DNA from: Hirudinaria manillensis
Taxonomy: Eukaryota; Annelida; Clitellata; Hirudinida; Hirudinidae
Reading direction: 5' to 3'
Length of the DNA stretch: 64,000 nucleotides
Assembly: GCA_034509925.1 (NCBI GenBank)
Contig: CM067526.1
Span: 12,817,510 to 12,881,509, forward strand
Part shown: one piece after another, positions 25,101 through 56,729 of the stretch
Numbering within the stretch: the first letter of the stretch is position 1
Layout: each line of letters starts with the position of its first letter
Position numbers and translations under genes: made by a program
The notes under the pieces: model-generated
Told to the model about the DNA's origin: nothing
Seen by the model: only the letters and a program-made list of their open reading frames with translations
Database searches by the model: none

Positions 25101-26365
25101 TTTCTTTATTTCCACATTATTATAAAGTAGTATTATTATAAAGTATTATTAATTCGCCGACCATTTCATTTACAACTGTTTTTTTATTGCTTTCACTCGT
25201 TGTTAATTTGTACCATCGTACATTTTGGCGCAGTATGGCTGGTATTACAGGAAATTGAGAAAGACAAGCCAATAAATAATCCATGCTCTGATGCATGGCT
25301 TCATAAATATGATTTTAAAAAATATAAAACAAATTCTAGGAAACTGTACTATTGGTCTTGAAGAACATTTCTTTGAAGTGGTCCATAGCGGCTGTATAGG
25401 TGTCCTTCTTTTGAGCTACCGGCTCGAAAGGGTTTTGGTTCTGTTTGCTATCTGCTTCACAGTCCGGTATGATGACGCTGGATATATCTTTATTAGTATC
25501 GCGAAAGTAATCTTTGAATAGTGACTGAATCAGCCTAGCCTTTCCAAAACTTTCAGGATCGTCAGTACTCATGATGGATACTTTGAGCCAGCTTCTGATT
25601 TTAATGAGAAAACTGAACAGCATGTTCAGAACCTTCTTGGCCGATCCCCCGATCCGGTAGACATTCGGCACTTGAGGAAAGGGAGCACCAACGTTAGGAG
25701 TTCGACATGCTATTGAAATCAAGGGCATGTCTGCATCAATAGCGGCGTAGAACTTGGATACGGTGTAGCACACAGACTCGCACATAAGGCCCACGGCAAA
25801 GGGTAATGTCTGGACAAAACACTCAAAATTAGATATAAAAAACTACCTGCATTAGTAAATGGTAAGATATGTCTTGTGCGACAATGTTATCCATAAGCAC
25901 TTTTTATCTAAAGACTCAAAAGTCATTTGATTAATGTGCTTTAAGTTAAAACCGAACATCCAAAATCAATTCTACCTTATCTCGAGCCAAATCCTTTGTT
26001 AATTTTGTCAGCACTTTTGCATGATTGCATTCAGTATCGAACAACTTGACCGTTTGAAAATCAAATTTAAAAACCGACGGGTCAAGAAGACCTTCCCTCT
26101 TGATCCTAACCACTGCCATGTACATTGCAAGAAGGATCTCGTCGGTGTCAAGTCTGATCTTGCCGCGCAGTCGGTTGCAGGGAACGTAGACCAACACGTC
26201 CACACTTTTGCGCTTAGACGCTTCTGCCGAATCTAAATGGTTAGAAAACCGAAATCTCGATTTGAAATAGCAGGAAAGCAACAAATTATGTTTCTCACTC
26301 GCTGAAAGAAATGCCAGGCAAACGAGAACGGTTACAACCAGATTAAGCTTTCCTGGTCTCTCCAT
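19183..26365 (-). CDS. Receptor-type (membrane) guanylyl cyclase
   Basis: A single-pass receptor that makes cGMP from GTP. It starts [20 protein letters not shown], a signal peptide, at 26365. An ANF-receptor-like extracellular region follows (about 23540-26230), with an acidic juxtamembrane stretch, then a transmembrane helix (about 23210-23290, [19 protein letters not shown]). The kinase-homology domain is at about 21060-22790, with [12 protein letters not shown] and DYG but no VAIK-type Lys. A coiled dimerisation helix (20780-20910) precedes the cyclase domain. Catalytic exons are 20497-20620, 20282-20350, 20008-20180, 19625-19723, 19371-19462 and 19183-19290; stop at 19183-19185. Metal Asp residues are kept ([15 protein letters not shown]), as are the guanine-selecting Glu (CETTKD) and Cys (YCMYGDTVN), so GTP specificity is predicted. 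Odd: the usual VETIGDAYM reads CETTKDIYM, and the join from the dimerisation helix to 20620 does not keep frame with a standard splice. Confidence 0.92.
22148..22336 (+). other. Short open frame inside a guanylyl cyclase intron (plus strand)
   Basis: About 60 codons are open after an in-frame TAA and end at TAA. They include an internal ATG at 22168 and encode a mixed, non-repetitive sequence (for example [20 protein letters not shown]). It lies between minus-strand exons of the kinase-homology domain. I do not recognise it. It may be chance, a lost exon or a fragment of something inserted. Confidence 0.2.
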
Positions 26366-26625
26366 GTAATTGGCATAAAGAAAAAAACTCTATTCAAAAC
26401 AGACAACGTCTTTCCAAACAATTTCTTGCTATAGCGCTTAACTTAATTCTTGATTGAAGACCCGTTTGAAGCATGAACTCTCGGTAACATAACATAACAT
26501 GAGTCCTTCCGACCTTCTTAATATTACAAACGTCTAACAGTCTCTTGGCTCAGCACATCTCAACCATCTTTTCAGACACTGTTTCTCTGAGACAACTTAC
26601 AGATTCTCAGTAACTCCAACTTCAA
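26366..26625. other. Short spacer between guanylyl cyclase and XPF
   Basis: About 260 bp between the guanylyl cyclase start and the XPF stop (both minus). It must contain the XPF 3' UTR and the guanylyl cyclase promoter or 5' UTR. I see no further gene. A 'cataacataacat' direct repeat is at about 26488-26500. Confidence 0.6.
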
Positions 26626-28721
26626 TCATGTTTTGACGAATTTATTCAGAGAAAATCTCTGCTTTCCAGCTCTTGGGTTGTTCTTACCAGCAGCCTTGCC
26701 CTCCTTTGCTGGTTCAGTTGTAGTTGGCATGGCATTGAGGAACTCATGGAGCAGGGTTGCATTGGAACTGCTTCCCATTATGTCAGTCAGTTGCTGGACA
26801 GTCAGTTGTGTCAGTTGAACCAAAGACTCCACGTTGTTCATTATGGAGTAGATGTTTTTACTGTTTACGCCAGGCATTTTCGAGAGCATATCCTATAAAA
26901 TGGCAAAAGATATGCTAAACATAATTTATTCAACAGGGTTAAAATTATTGAGCTAATTAATAATTAATATTAATTTCTAAAAGTCGACCTAGATACATGT
27001 TTAAAAGACAATTCTTATAAAGGATGAATAATAAAATTGAATAAATTAACCTGAGGGGTGGAGTTATATCTGTCCAAGTACTTCGATTGGTTATCATCTT
27101 TCTCCTCGGACGAGCTCGTTACCATGGCGGCCACATCGGCGACTGGTTGTTCTCTTTCGAACTGAGACAAAATTATATTAAAATTAATAAATTATATTAA
27201 AATTAATAAATTATATTAAAATTAATAAATTATATTAAAATTAATAAATTCAAATTTAAAACAAAAGACTGGAATTTCATTGGCTGGAGTCTATGGTTAA
27301 AACATCAATACTTTTAAAAGATTATTCCTAATATGTTAATAGAAAATTCATGTTAACGTGTCTCGTTATCTGTAAGTCCAATGCTTATGGAAATGTTCAA
27401 ACGAACACTTGCTAACATTGTCTTTGGTATAATTTTAGGCAAATAGTGTTGATATTATTATTTTATTATTATTACTATTATTTTATTGTTATTTTATCAA
27501 CATATTAGATGTAATCTGAAAATACAAACTTTAAGTTCTTCAAAAAGTTCAGCTGTGGCATGGGGACTCTGACACCATAGAATCCTGAGCTTAGGAAAGT
27601 GCAAAGTAAGTAGGGCAAGTCGTGACACGACATCATTCGAGCTGATGTCATTGGACAGCGGGTATTTATCCTTAAAGTAACAATTAAAATTGATGAATGT
27701 GAACAATTACACAACTTCCTACAAATTCTTATCCATTGATAGTCAAAGAACAGAATAATATTGAAACTTTCAAAATTAACCCTTGACCATTTTATAATAG
27801 TCTGACTAATTATGAGAACAAACATGATGCATGTCATTCATGCTTCCTTTCACTTCATAAAAACAAATTCACTCACTCACTCACCACCCACCCATCCACT
27901 CACTCACCCACCTGCTCACTCACTCATCCTTGAGTTTATCAAGAGGAAAGGACCTTATTAATTCTTAATAATTTTCTTGTTTGCAAAACTGCAAACCAAT
28001 TAATTACCTATTATAACTATATAATTGATTAATCAAAATCTCTTAGTTAATTAGAGACAGCACCATCGCCATCAAATGATACCTTGCATCATTACCGACA
28101 GTATCCTCATCACCATCGTCATCATCATCATCAATACCTGCAGGGTAAAGGGCTTATTAGGATTGAACTCGATCAACAGCACTGGTCTCTTGTAAGTCCT
28201 GCACATTGCAAGGCACTGGTTGTACAGACGTCCGTTGTTCAAGGATCCGACGAGGTCGGGGACACTCTTCCTTTCGACGCAAATGTCGGGGGTGAGGATG
28301 TAGTCACCCACCTTAATGGGGGATCAAATGTCTCCGGTCAACGTTTTCATTTTCATTGATTAATAATTATAATTTCCATCTATTAAGTAACATTAATTAT
28401 GTAAAAGAAAATGCACAAAAACCACATCATGATGATGCCATACTAGAGGTCAGCTGGATACAAATGCAAATGCTAAAACAACTAAAATTCATTTGTCAAC
28501 TATTTAACTATTTAACATCCTAAGAGTACTACCAGTCCAAAGTGCTTATTAATTCAAAGCAGTGGTTCCCATGGCAACCACATCCAAACAAACCTCCAAC
28601 GTCACCGGATCAATGGAGATGCCTCTCTTGTGGAGAAGAGATGGCAGTTCACTTCTGAATTCCCTCATGTCGACGACTACCTGGAAGTGTTGCAAACATT
28701 TGGCAAAAGATGATGATGATG

Positions 28722-28809
<88 letters not shown>

Positions 28810-28886
28810 TAATAATAATAATAATAATGATGCTCAGCATTCATTCATCGCCGGCTGTGAGACCGAGAAGAAGCAGGAAAAATGTG

Positions 28887-28926
<40 letters not shown>

Positions 28927-29509
28927 TATCTTCATTTCAGCAAGAATGAACTCACTCTCTGGATGTTGCTATTGTCTGTAACCAGGCCTCCCTTCCTTGT
29001 GTTTTCATTAATTGGAAGGTGATCTTCATCATTATCATGCTTGCCTTCTCTTTCTTGAGGTATGACCATGGTCTGGTAATTGAAGACATAGTGGTTTTTT
29101 TAAGAAATTTTAAAAATAAATAAATAAATAAATTGATTGCTTGTTTGAGACTAAGAAATTAGAAATCATTTCTTAAATTTAAGTTTATATAATTTAATTT
29201 TTTTTATTTAAAACTATACGTGCATAGTTAATGTTATAATATAATATAATACAATATAATGTAACATATATTTATATGTGTAATTAATGCAAAAGTTGAA
29301 GTGATTTGAAGTGGAAACTGACAGCTTTCTGTCTGATCAGTCCCTCAAATGCCTCCTTTTCCCTCCTAAGCATCGTCAGGTACCCCTGTTCCTCCGTTGA
29401 ACCGGTATAAGTGAGGAAGTAAACTCTCCTCAACGTGCAGTCGTCTTGTTTGGTGGCTCTGTATACCTTTGAAGGAATTGAGAAGTCATAATCATTACTA
29501 TTATTGTTA

Positions 29510-29567
<58 letters not shown>

Positions 29568-32500
29568 AAAGATAAATGCAAGCTATAACCTCTTGTTATT
29601 TACGTTTACATTACAGCTAATACAAACCTCAATTTTGCGAACTGCTTCAACTTCTGCGTTGTAAAGAATTATGGCTTCGGGTTGCAGCTCCTCGAGCTTC
29701 CTATTTATATCGTTGGGGTCCTCCCTGTCTCTGATTGGATGAACGGTGACCTGGAGCGATGACATCATCGTCAGGACGCTCCCCACGTCCCAAGAGTCGG
29801 GCACCGACTCGGATGAGTTTGTGTCGTGTGCTGCTTTTTTCTTTGCAAACCTTCTCTTCTTCTCCGACGGTTCATTGTTCTGAATGAATGGAACAGAGAG
29901 TACAAAAGTTAATTATTATTAGAAATATATTATATATATATATTCACTAATTCTAAATCAATTACTTATTATTAGAAATAGATTCTAAATAAATAGTATG
30001 CAAAAATAATAATAATAATAATAATACATGGTTTAAAGTTGTCCACTGGTAAAATGGAATCACAATTTTAACGAAATAAATTTCTCCAAACCTACCATCA
30101 ATTCCAGATTCTTTTTCAGAGTTCTGTAGTTATCAGCCAACTTGGAGGCGAATTCTTCAGGATTTAAAAGAAACTGTAAACAAGAAATCATCGACAATCA
30201 CGAAACCATTTACAATTTACAATCGCTTTAAATGCTGATTGTTTGCAACGGCCATTTTGCTGTCGTCCGGGAAACAACGCCAGCGACTACTACCATCACT
30301 GCTGTAACTTCCATCACACCTGGTAAATCTGTTTGCACATCTTCTCATTGAGAGCCAGGACCAAAACATTGACCTTTGATGACCTTTTGGACTGCAGACC
30401 AAAGTCATCAGCCTGTTCATTGATCTCCTCCAAGACCTCCCTCAGTGCAATCCATTTGGGACTCAGTTCCACTTCGAGGTTCGTGGAAGATACGGGCATG
30501 TTCTGTTTGATGCCAATCCTTTCTCGTGCACGCTGGATGGTGGTGAAAGGAAGTCCAATGGAAACATAGATTTAAAGATATATAAAAAAATGATGCACTG
30601 ATGATGTTGCCAATTGAGGCAACTGAGATAACACAGCATCTCCTTTGAAAATACTAAAGTTCTAAGAGTCACCAACTTTAAATACTATTGGCTCATGTAA
30701 ACATCTGAAACAACAGCAACAATCTTAGCACCAGCAAAAATGACAACAATAACCAGGAAGAGCCTGTCTGCAGAATCAGTGAAGAGCCACCCAACATTGG
30801 AATTGAAGTTCTTGACATTATTCCTGAAGATAAACAAAGACATTGATGATGATGATAATGGTGACTATGATGGTGATGAAGAGTGGATTGTTAATAAATG
30901 GTCTTCTGAAAATATGAACCCCCATTTTGAAATTGCTATTGTTATTCTGAGCAGAAATGGGAATCAATCAAATAAAGTCATTAAAAACAGCACCTCAACG
31001 TGTCAACTTGGTTGCAGAAGTTTACAGAATCATAATGCACGAGATCCCTGCAAGAGGTGAGAAAGGAATAATATGAATCATCGTTACAAAGGATTTAGAA
31101 AACTGAATTATCAGAAAAAAATATCAATAATCAACGAGCCTTTCAAAAATATGGACAAAAGTCTAAGAGTTGAGTTAAATTGAAATAAGTCTATGCAGTT
31201 CACACAAACCAATTGTAATTAGCATTATTATTAACACTATTATTATTATATTATATTATTATAACACCATTAAATCAATTCTAACATTAGTAAATATAAT
31301 CATAGTAAACATCCTACAGACATCATTGATACTGTTCTTGTTGCTGTAGTCACCAAATGTCATACTCATACTCATTCTCGTTGTTATTATTATTATTATT
31401 ATTATTGTTATTATTACTGTTATTATTATGAATTCAATTGAGTAACCATTAATATTAAACAACCAATAATCAGTACTCTAGAAGGTTCCTGAGAAGTCTG
31501 AGGTCAGAGACAATCTGCCTCGTCTTTTGGCTGAGTTGGTGCCAGATCGGGTCCAACTGCAGTCTCAGGATTTTGTCAAAGTTCTTTGTCAGAGCAAATT
31601 CCACGCTCAATTCTTCCATGTCCAACTTGACAAACAATGTCATGAAAACGTATTTTAAAAGTCATCAAGAAAGATTTCTATACTTAAAATATTAAATGCT
31701 AAAATTAATTCAAATGACCAAATATAACTTCAGGTTCAGTTTGGTTGATGCATTATAAATTCTAATATTGGTTGGTGGGACATTCTCTATTCTCTGTTTT
31801 AATGTCTATCATGATGATTAATTACATAACAATACCTTGCTGTTTGCAAATCATGTGAGTCTGTCCAAATGATTCACATAGGAAATACAAAATTAATTTC
31901 ATAACACGTACAATAATAAATATTATTTAGACAATAAATCTCAAAAGATTAGATACCGTAAAAAATAAACACTAACAATGGCATGGCATCTTTTGATTTC
32001 CTTGAGGCAGCCATCAATGAGGTCCAACAAGCACGACTGACAATCCGTCATCAAATCCGTCATGTGTACGTGAAGTTCCACTACATCTATCTGAGCAGAA
32101 ACACACGGCCATCACCACCATTACCATAATCGTCAACCAATATCATTATCATTACCACCACCAATATCATTATCACCATCACCACCATCACTGCCACCAA
32201 AGTCATTATCTTCATTGCCAGTGCTGCCACCACTACCATAACCATCATCAAGACCATCACCACCATCTTAAACAAATGGCTACCACCTTGCTCCTCTCAA
32301 AGTGCTCCACAACGGACTCTCGAAACCTCGGCCACAGGTGAAGATTCGCCAGGAACAGGCTCTTCATCACTCGCTCGATCTGGCAGAAGCCTTTAGAAAA
32401 TGCAGGCGCATTTTCCGAGAAGGCCTTTATGAAGCCGGTCTGTAATTTTAAATTTAAAGCATTTATTTATTAATTATGCATTTAATTACAAAATGTATGA

Positions 32501-33937
32501 GTTCCATAAACCTTATGCTTATGTCAAAATGAGCCACGATGCATCTTGCAATAATTACCTTGGTTGGTGAAATTATTTTCATTTTCAAATATTTCAATTA
32601 ATCACAAACTGGTGCCATTTTGCCATCTGACGTTCAATTTATTTCATTTATCTTAAAATGGTATAAAATCTCTGGTATTAAATATCATTCAATGACCTTA
32701 TTCTTTTGCCTGAACAGTCTGAGGATGAAGGCCTCTTGGCAGGACTCAATGACCCTGGACATGTCAAATATCGAACCATTTAAACTTCAACTGATGTGAA
32801 ATTATGATTTGTAATATTTGAAAAAGAACGAGTGATGATACCAGATTCACAGATTATCACTTGGGATAAATTATGGTGACAGAGTCGCAAGGAAAGCAAA
32901 GTTACTTGTGGGCTCTGTTGATGATAATCCCGGTGACGTGACCAATGGGAATCCTCCCGACCAGCATGTCAACCACTAAGATTCGTGTTGTCACAAACAA
33001 TACTCCGCCTTCTGGATACATTTTCTGTCTAAAAAACCAAGAATCAATTTAATAAACAACCACTACACCTGACAATATATTTCATCATAATCTTTCAGAA
33101 TTAAAGTATCACTGGACAAAGATTGAAATCATAAAAGTGATAAATAATCGCATAAAACACAAACCTATCGGCAATTCCAACTTCAGCATTGATGCTCCTA
33201 GGCAATAATGAAACCCCAGACTTTTGCAAGACTTCTTTGAAATACTCCTAAGTCAAAAAATAGCAAATCTTAGAATCTTTTAAAGGTTGACAAGTCATAA
33301 GTTTCACCCCCAACAAATTTTAGTATTTTGTTCAAACAAATCTTATATTACTTATTTTCACAAAAACTTTAATTTACAACATACAACAAACTTTACATAA
33401 GATTTATACTTCTTTTCTCTTAATGAATAAAAATTCAAAGTAGATTGTAATATCATTACTTCTTCTTGTGGAATAACATTGAGGACAAGAACCAAGTTTG
33501 TGGGTTCACAGTAAAGCTTTATAAAAGAGAGAAGAATTCTCTCAATGCCAAGTCCTCTGATTGATAAAATAATTTTTGTGTATGTATTATATTTATCATT
33601 AATTTTACAATTTTCTTTGCAAGCATGACTGGCACTCATAGCCTCATTAGAGGCTTTTAGCTAGCTATAACTATTTAATGATTGCTAGAGTCTAATTCCT
33701 TAAAAGAATTTGTGAAATGATTGTGACACTTCACATCTCATTGCAGGTTTAAGAACGTTCTTATAAAATATTGAGGATATTTCTTCTGAACCTAAGTGGG
33801 CCCTAAAAATTATGGACAATGTAAAGAGACCCTTAAGGCACTAACACTACTAAAATTGCTTACTTCGCCATTACCAACAACCCGTCGTTATTAAACGAAT
33901 CTATGAATATCTCTTGTTCGTAATCTAACAAATCCAT
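26626..33937 (-). CDS. ERCC4: DNA repair endonuclease XPF (ERCC4)
   Basis: The catalytic subunit of the XPF-ERCC1 structure-specific nuclease (nucleotide excision and crosslink repair, nucleus). The first exon (33864-33937) starts [15 protein letters not shown] and splices to 33460-33556 ([16 protein letters not shown]). Then follow the degenerate SF2-helicase-like blocks: [17 protein letters not shown] at about 32900-33035, the exon at 32690-32760, [13 protein letters not shown] at about 32300-32330, and [16 protein letters not shown] at about 31500-31560. A basic linker ([10 protein letters not shown]) and a nuclease domain come next: [20 protein letters not shown] (28600-28690) and the signature GDYILTP...ERKSVPD with NNGRLYNQC (28145-28311). 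[20 protein letters not shown] lies at 27550-27670. A C-terminal helix-hairpin-helix ([15 protein letters not shown]) ends at 26626. The GDXnERKX3D active site is complete, so the enzyme should be active. Exon borders between domains are approximate. Confidence 0.96.
27178..27252. repeat. ~19-bp AT-rich tandem repeat in XPF intron
   Basis: Four tandem copies of 'attaataaattatattaaa' lie directly beside the XPF exon at about 27050-27175. Confidence 0.85.
28709..28936. repeat. (ATA)n microsatellite tracts in XPF intron
   Basis: About 35 AAT/ATA units at 28709-28828 and a second tract at 28888-28922, between the XPF nuclease exons. On the minus strand they are TTA/ATT tracts. They generate false poly-Asn, poly-Ile and poly-Leu frames. 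Confidence 0.95.
29505..29566. repeat. (ATT)n microsatellite in XPF intron
   Basis: About 20 ATT units between XPF exons, flanked by short GTT/ATT interruptions. Confidence 0.9.
32085..32270. repeat. CAT/CAC-rich simple-sequence intron in XPF
   Basis: The intron between the XPF exons ending near 32090 and starting near 32285 is made largely of CATTACCACC, ATCATTATC and ACCATCATC permutations. Cryptic microsatellite; its frames (Met/Val runs on the minus strand) are not genes. Confidence 0.75.
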
Positions 33938-35537
33938 TTTTGTTTATGAAAGAGCACCGCCGTTCCACAATTCGGACTGCTAGTTTATGAACAAAAGTTA
34001 ACTTAGATAATAAAAACATAAAATTAAAAACAACATTATTTTGATAACGTTATCCACATATGAGTCGAAATTATTTAGATAATAGACTCATGAGTCATGT
34101 AGTTCAATTTGAGGTTTTACTTTCAGTCAGATTCTTAATTTCAAAAGACGAGGGGTTAAAACTTTGCTCAATTCTTTCTAGGTTTGAAAACGGGTTTCAA
34201 ACACTGGTTAGTATTTAAACTGGTTTTTAAATCACTAAAGATTATTCCCCATGTTTTTCCTCACTTCCTTCAATAGTTCACATTGTCTCAATAAAAGCAA
34301 AATACATGTACAAATATAACTAGTGTTAAAATCGTAAAATAAAATAAATGACTAGACTTTAGTTAAGTTTCAAAATAGAATTACTTTCACAAAAACCGCG
34401 TCAACCAACTAGATTTTATTATTGACATCTGGAGAGCGTTTCGAAAATATAGTCCGCTACAATTCTCCAACATTATTGAGCTGGCAGTTACTCGCATTAA
34501 TTTCAAATAAAAAAAACTTTTGAAATTAGAAAATCATCAGTATTTTTTTATATCCTCATGAATGTTTCGATGTCCGGTCAGATTTTCAACCTTAAACGGT
34601 CCAAATTTTAATTCGGAAAGCGTTTTGTGTTCGATCGGACTGGAATGGAGAGACGAGCTGGGAACGTCGAAGTAATGTCGCTTTATCATGTTTTAATTTC
34701 TTCTCGAGTATCAGCCGAACACTAACTATTCGAGAGGTACTGAGCAGAGATGAATGTCAATTATTTAACTAACTAGTGATGTGACTATATTAGTTTATTA
34801 AAAGTATCGAGGTTACGATTCTTAAATCGCAGATCACAAAGTAACAGGAGTTTTTTAATTGTGTAGTAAATCATCGACCCAACATTCAACTCATATCAAC
34901 TCATCTTACACAATTGGCGTGGTATGACAAGGCCATTTCTGTAAATTGGCAAGTAGTATAAAGGGAATTAATGTGCCATACGCATCAGTATTTACTAGCC
35001 CTATTTACATCTTATTTCCCAACAATTTATATTTATTTAATATATTTTTCTAGACAATTTAACAAGACGTTTGGCAAAAGACAAAATGACCCCAACTCTC
35101 CAGCAAGGAAACCTCAGTAAAACAGGCAGGATTCTTAGAAACATTCCACTATGTTTAAAGGCATCTGATAGTTTAAAGATATTTGTCCTCAATACATGAT
35201 TAAGAAACAACTCAATTATTGAGGAGATAAGACACCAGAAAGATAACTTTGCAAAAAGGATGAGTAAATTTTTAGAATTTCAAAGTAAGTGCCAAGAAAG
35301 TATTTCTTGACAGGAATGGATTGAAAATATTTATTCATATTTAAACTTGTTGCTGCTTCAATCATTGATCAAAAAAATAAGCATATTGCTTAACACTTGA
35401 TAACGAATAGCACAGAGCAGGACATTGTTTGAATTATGTTCAGTTTTTTTTTGAAAGCTTAAAAATTTATAAATATTTATAAATGCCTTCATTGCATCTG
35501 ATAAAATAAACCACAGAGAATCAGTTGTTTGCAGTTG
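33938..35537. other. Intergenic region between XPF and COMMD9
   Basis: About 1.6 kb of AT-rich sequence without a supported gene. It holds the XPF promoter and 5' UTR next to 33937 and the COMMD9 3' flank next to 35538. Frames are short and broken; no repeat array or RNA gene was recognised. Confidence 0.6.
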
Positions 35538-36786
35538 CTATTCAGACTTTGAGGCCAATGTTGTAAGTTGATCTTTGATTTTGGTGAGTTCCCTGATAAA
35601 AGTATCAAGGTTGTCTCTGGTCATTTCTACCTTGACATCCTTCAAAGCACCACCACTTTCAGATTCCACCTGTAATGCATCTTGTATCTGTCAGAACGAG
35701 AAGAACAATTCTTGAAACTGTTACCATATAGATGTAAAACAAAGATTGATTTACATGATTTCATAGTGAGAAATGCCGAAAACTTCAATGTAAATTTTAA
35801 AAAATCAACCAAGGGTTCAGCGATGATTTAGAATTTTAAGTATATGAATTATTTCCGATACAAGTGATTACCTGCAGTTGCAACAAGCAGGTTGGCATAG
35901 AGACTTGTGATTGGTTGGTAGAGGAGGCAACAACATCAACTCTCCAGTCAAAATCAACTAATCTTGGTGCAAAAACTGCAATATAAACGGGTAAACAACT
36001 GCGGGACATAGCTTGGTGATGATGATTGTGTTTCAAACAGTGATGTTCTTGCAATGTTTGCAGGCAAATTAATATTTAATTCACAAATAGACCTGAATGA
36101 TCAAGTGACTTTTCTTTCCACGACTGAACGTTTCTTACCATGAGATTTGTCAGGAATTTCTTTAAATTGTTTTGAAAATCACCTAGAAAACATCAACGTG
36201 TGAACAACTGAAATCAATTAATCACTTTTTAATTTGTCGAATACCAAAGACAAAAATAAATAAAACTAACATCCATTAAAATGAAGTTTTGAAAGAAAAA
36301 ACCTACTTGGGAAAAGTCTCTCAACTTCAGTGGTTTCTTTCAAACCTTCAAGAACTACTTGCTTTTCAAGGCATTGCAATGATTGCAGAATCTGCAATTG
36401 TTCAATTTCGGTCACTTAATATGGGAATGGTTTGGTTTCAACGAAATTGTGAAATGTGTTGAACGCACGTTTATTGAAACATCTTCTTCGGTTGTTAGAG
36501 TTTTGCAGGTCAGATTTACGAGGTTGGTGTCGTCTCTTGACGAACTCTTTTTAAAGTTGAATGCGTCAAGGCAAACCTTTGCCAGGGATTCCTTATCAGA
36601 TGCCTGTTGCAGTATTTCGGAAATTTAGCTTAATACATGCTTTGATTATATCGCAAACTCATTTTTATATGCAAAAGGGGGCGGATGAAGGCAATATCTT
36701 GTTACAAGTGAATAATTTAAGATACGAGTACTAGGTGGCAAGCTTACATTTAAGAGAAGTTTAAGGACTTCAAAATCCACTGCCAT
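35538..36786 (-). CDS. COMMD9: COMM domain-containing protein 9
   Basis: A subunit of the COMMD/CCDC22/CCDC93 (Commander) assembly, which acts in endosomal recycling of membrane proteins. Six exons join in frame: 36748-36786 (MAVDFEVLKLLLN), 36469-36603, 36307-36391, 36093-36182, 35872-35975 and 35538-35669. They give about 195 residues, like vertebrate COMMD9. The helical N-terminal domain includes CLDAFNF and LFPSDFQNNLKKFLTNL. The C-terminal COMM domain begins PRLVDFDWRVDV and contains SMPTCLLQLQ, the pattern typical of COMMD9; it ends KDQLTTLASKSE. It is divergent from the adenylyl cyclase gene. Assignment to COMMD9 over other COMMDs rests on the LVDFDWRVDV and MPTCLLQ blocks. Confidence 0.93.
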
Positions 36787-38024
36787 TTTAAATAACTCCA
36801 GCAAAATTACCAGCCACCGAAAAGAAAAGTTGTTTGAATACCCATGTAAACATTGGTAGGTTTCACTATCAGCAAAACATTTTAAAATGTAATTTTTTGT
36901 AATTATTAAATGATTTCGTTACTCTACTAGTAAATTCTACTTGTTTATTTAATAAAATATCTAATTAGAGAATTAACATTGTTTTACTGCAATTATACTT
37001 CTGATAACTTTCTCGAGCCTCATCGGTTCTTGACGGAGAGGATAAGTGATCCAAAAATATTAGTTACGATGTTAACCCGAAACTATCAACCTTAGTGCCA
37101 ACTACTACTGCACACTAATTTTTTAAGATTGAGTCCAACGCATTTCTTTTAAATCATAAACCAGGTTAAAGAAAATTATGATAAAAGAATGTTATCAAGT
37201 ATGGGCTTACCTAAGTACCGAGTGAACCGTAGGTAAAATGACGGCTTAAGGCTAAAGTCCCTAGAGTTTCGGATCTTTTTTCCACAGTATCACTTATCTC
37301 AAAATCCATCTTCTCTTAATGCATTTTAAATAAACTCATTAGAACAAATTATAGAAGTGAAATACTGCTCGGGCTGTTCGATGGAACTGACTCGCGTTGT
37401 ATGCCTAGCACACGGGGATGTGTTTTCATTCCAGGTGGAGTTCGTCTTCTGGAGCTTGAGAAATAATTTGCAATCAGGGCTTTCACTCGCTGCTAGGGTG
37501 AACTCAAGTATCAAAATCTTTCTTGAAAGACATTCGTTTTTCTCATTGAGGCGATCTATTCGCGATCAAAACCATCGGTGGCCTTGTATGCGGACTAAAT
37601 AAAGCTTAAATCTGATGTCATAAGGAAAAGTTTAGTTTAAACGATGCTGTTTTGGAATTCCAATCCAATTCCAGTTCAAATTGTCGCGAAAGCTGCATTC
37701 CTCGCTCGAGATTCGCGAGTAAATTTAAAGCGCCGGCTCATGTTCTAGCTCTTCATTTTGCGAGATTTCACTTATCGCGACGGACTGGTTAAGTAATAAA
37801 TAAAAGATTTGTTGCGATCCCTTCTTAGAGGAGCAATTTTGTACATGTTTTATCATTCGTCGTACACGATCCAGATGTCGGCATTTTTATCTTGGAAAGA
37901 CGATGGAAGAGGTGCCCGTATTCATTTCAAGATTTGAAACTGACGGATATGTTTGTGCGAGACGATATGAAGTGATCGACTGTCTATTTCTTGTAAACAA
38001 ACAGTTGCATTGGATGCCGCGAAC
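36787..38024. promoter_or_regulatory. Divergent intergenic region, COMMD9 / adenylyl cyclase
   Basis: About 1.2 kb separate the two divergent start codons. It must carry both promoters and the adenylyl cyclase 5' UTR, possibly with upstream noncoding exons. Open frames on both strands at 37326-37602 are antisense to one another and match nothing I know. The stretch 37680-37800 is less AT-rich than its surroundings and could be promoter-proximal. Confidence 0.4.
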
Positions 38025-56063
<18,039 letters not shown>

Positions 56064-56729
56064 TTTTTGTTTGTTTTTTGTTTGTTTTCATTTTAAGAAC
56101 CAGTTTTGCAGACTCTGCAACGACTCGGCGATTTTCTCGGAGCCCGGGATTTCTCGAAGTGCCTTTGAGGCTTAGGTGCTCATCGTACAACGTGCAATGT
56201 CCGTTAAACTATTTATTTATTTCTTCTGATGGATGGTTTACTTAACGATGGGGTCTTGTTTTTGTCATGACAGTCACCTGGCCATATCTACATGACTTTC
56301 AGTTCGATTGAATCCGATTGCAGTAGTGATGATAGTGATGGTTGTTTCTTAATTTGGAATCCCTTTAAGCTGGTGTCATCAGTGGATTCGAATAATTTAT
56401 TTTTGAAATTGAAAGTCGTGTCTAAAAACGAGTCAAATTGATCCATGATCCATGATGATTCATGATTTAAGGTTATTTACAAAAGAGAGACAATTACTAA
56501 AGAGAGACAGACGCTTAAAGTTTGTTTGTATCAAAAACATTCAAATTACTTAATTTAATCTACATAATTGTTATCAAACCCCACCACCAAGGAAGACTTT
56601 GGTCATGCAAATTAAGGTTGAAAAAGGCAAAAAGAAAATATCCGACTCATTAGTTCATTGGTTGTTGGTTAATATTAATATTAGTTAAGGTCGTTAGTTA
56701 ATACCAGCATTACATAACATGTTGTGCAC
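56064..56729. other. Convergent intergenic region (3' UTRs of adenylyl cyclase and laminin)
   Basis: About 670 bp between two convergent stop codons. No gene was seen; it should hold both 3' UTRs. A pyrimidine-rich 'gtttgttttttgtttgtttt' follows the adenylyl cyclase stop. Confidence 0.6.

Noticed and set aside
28562..28949. Poly-Asn, poly-Ile and poly-Leu frames
   Set aside because: Translations of the (ATA)n tracts; the only real coding here is the short minus-strand XPF exon.
37326..37602. Overlapping plus and minus frames upstream of the adenylyl cyclase
   Set aside because: Each is antisense to the other, neither has splice or family support; probably promoter or 5' UTR sequence.
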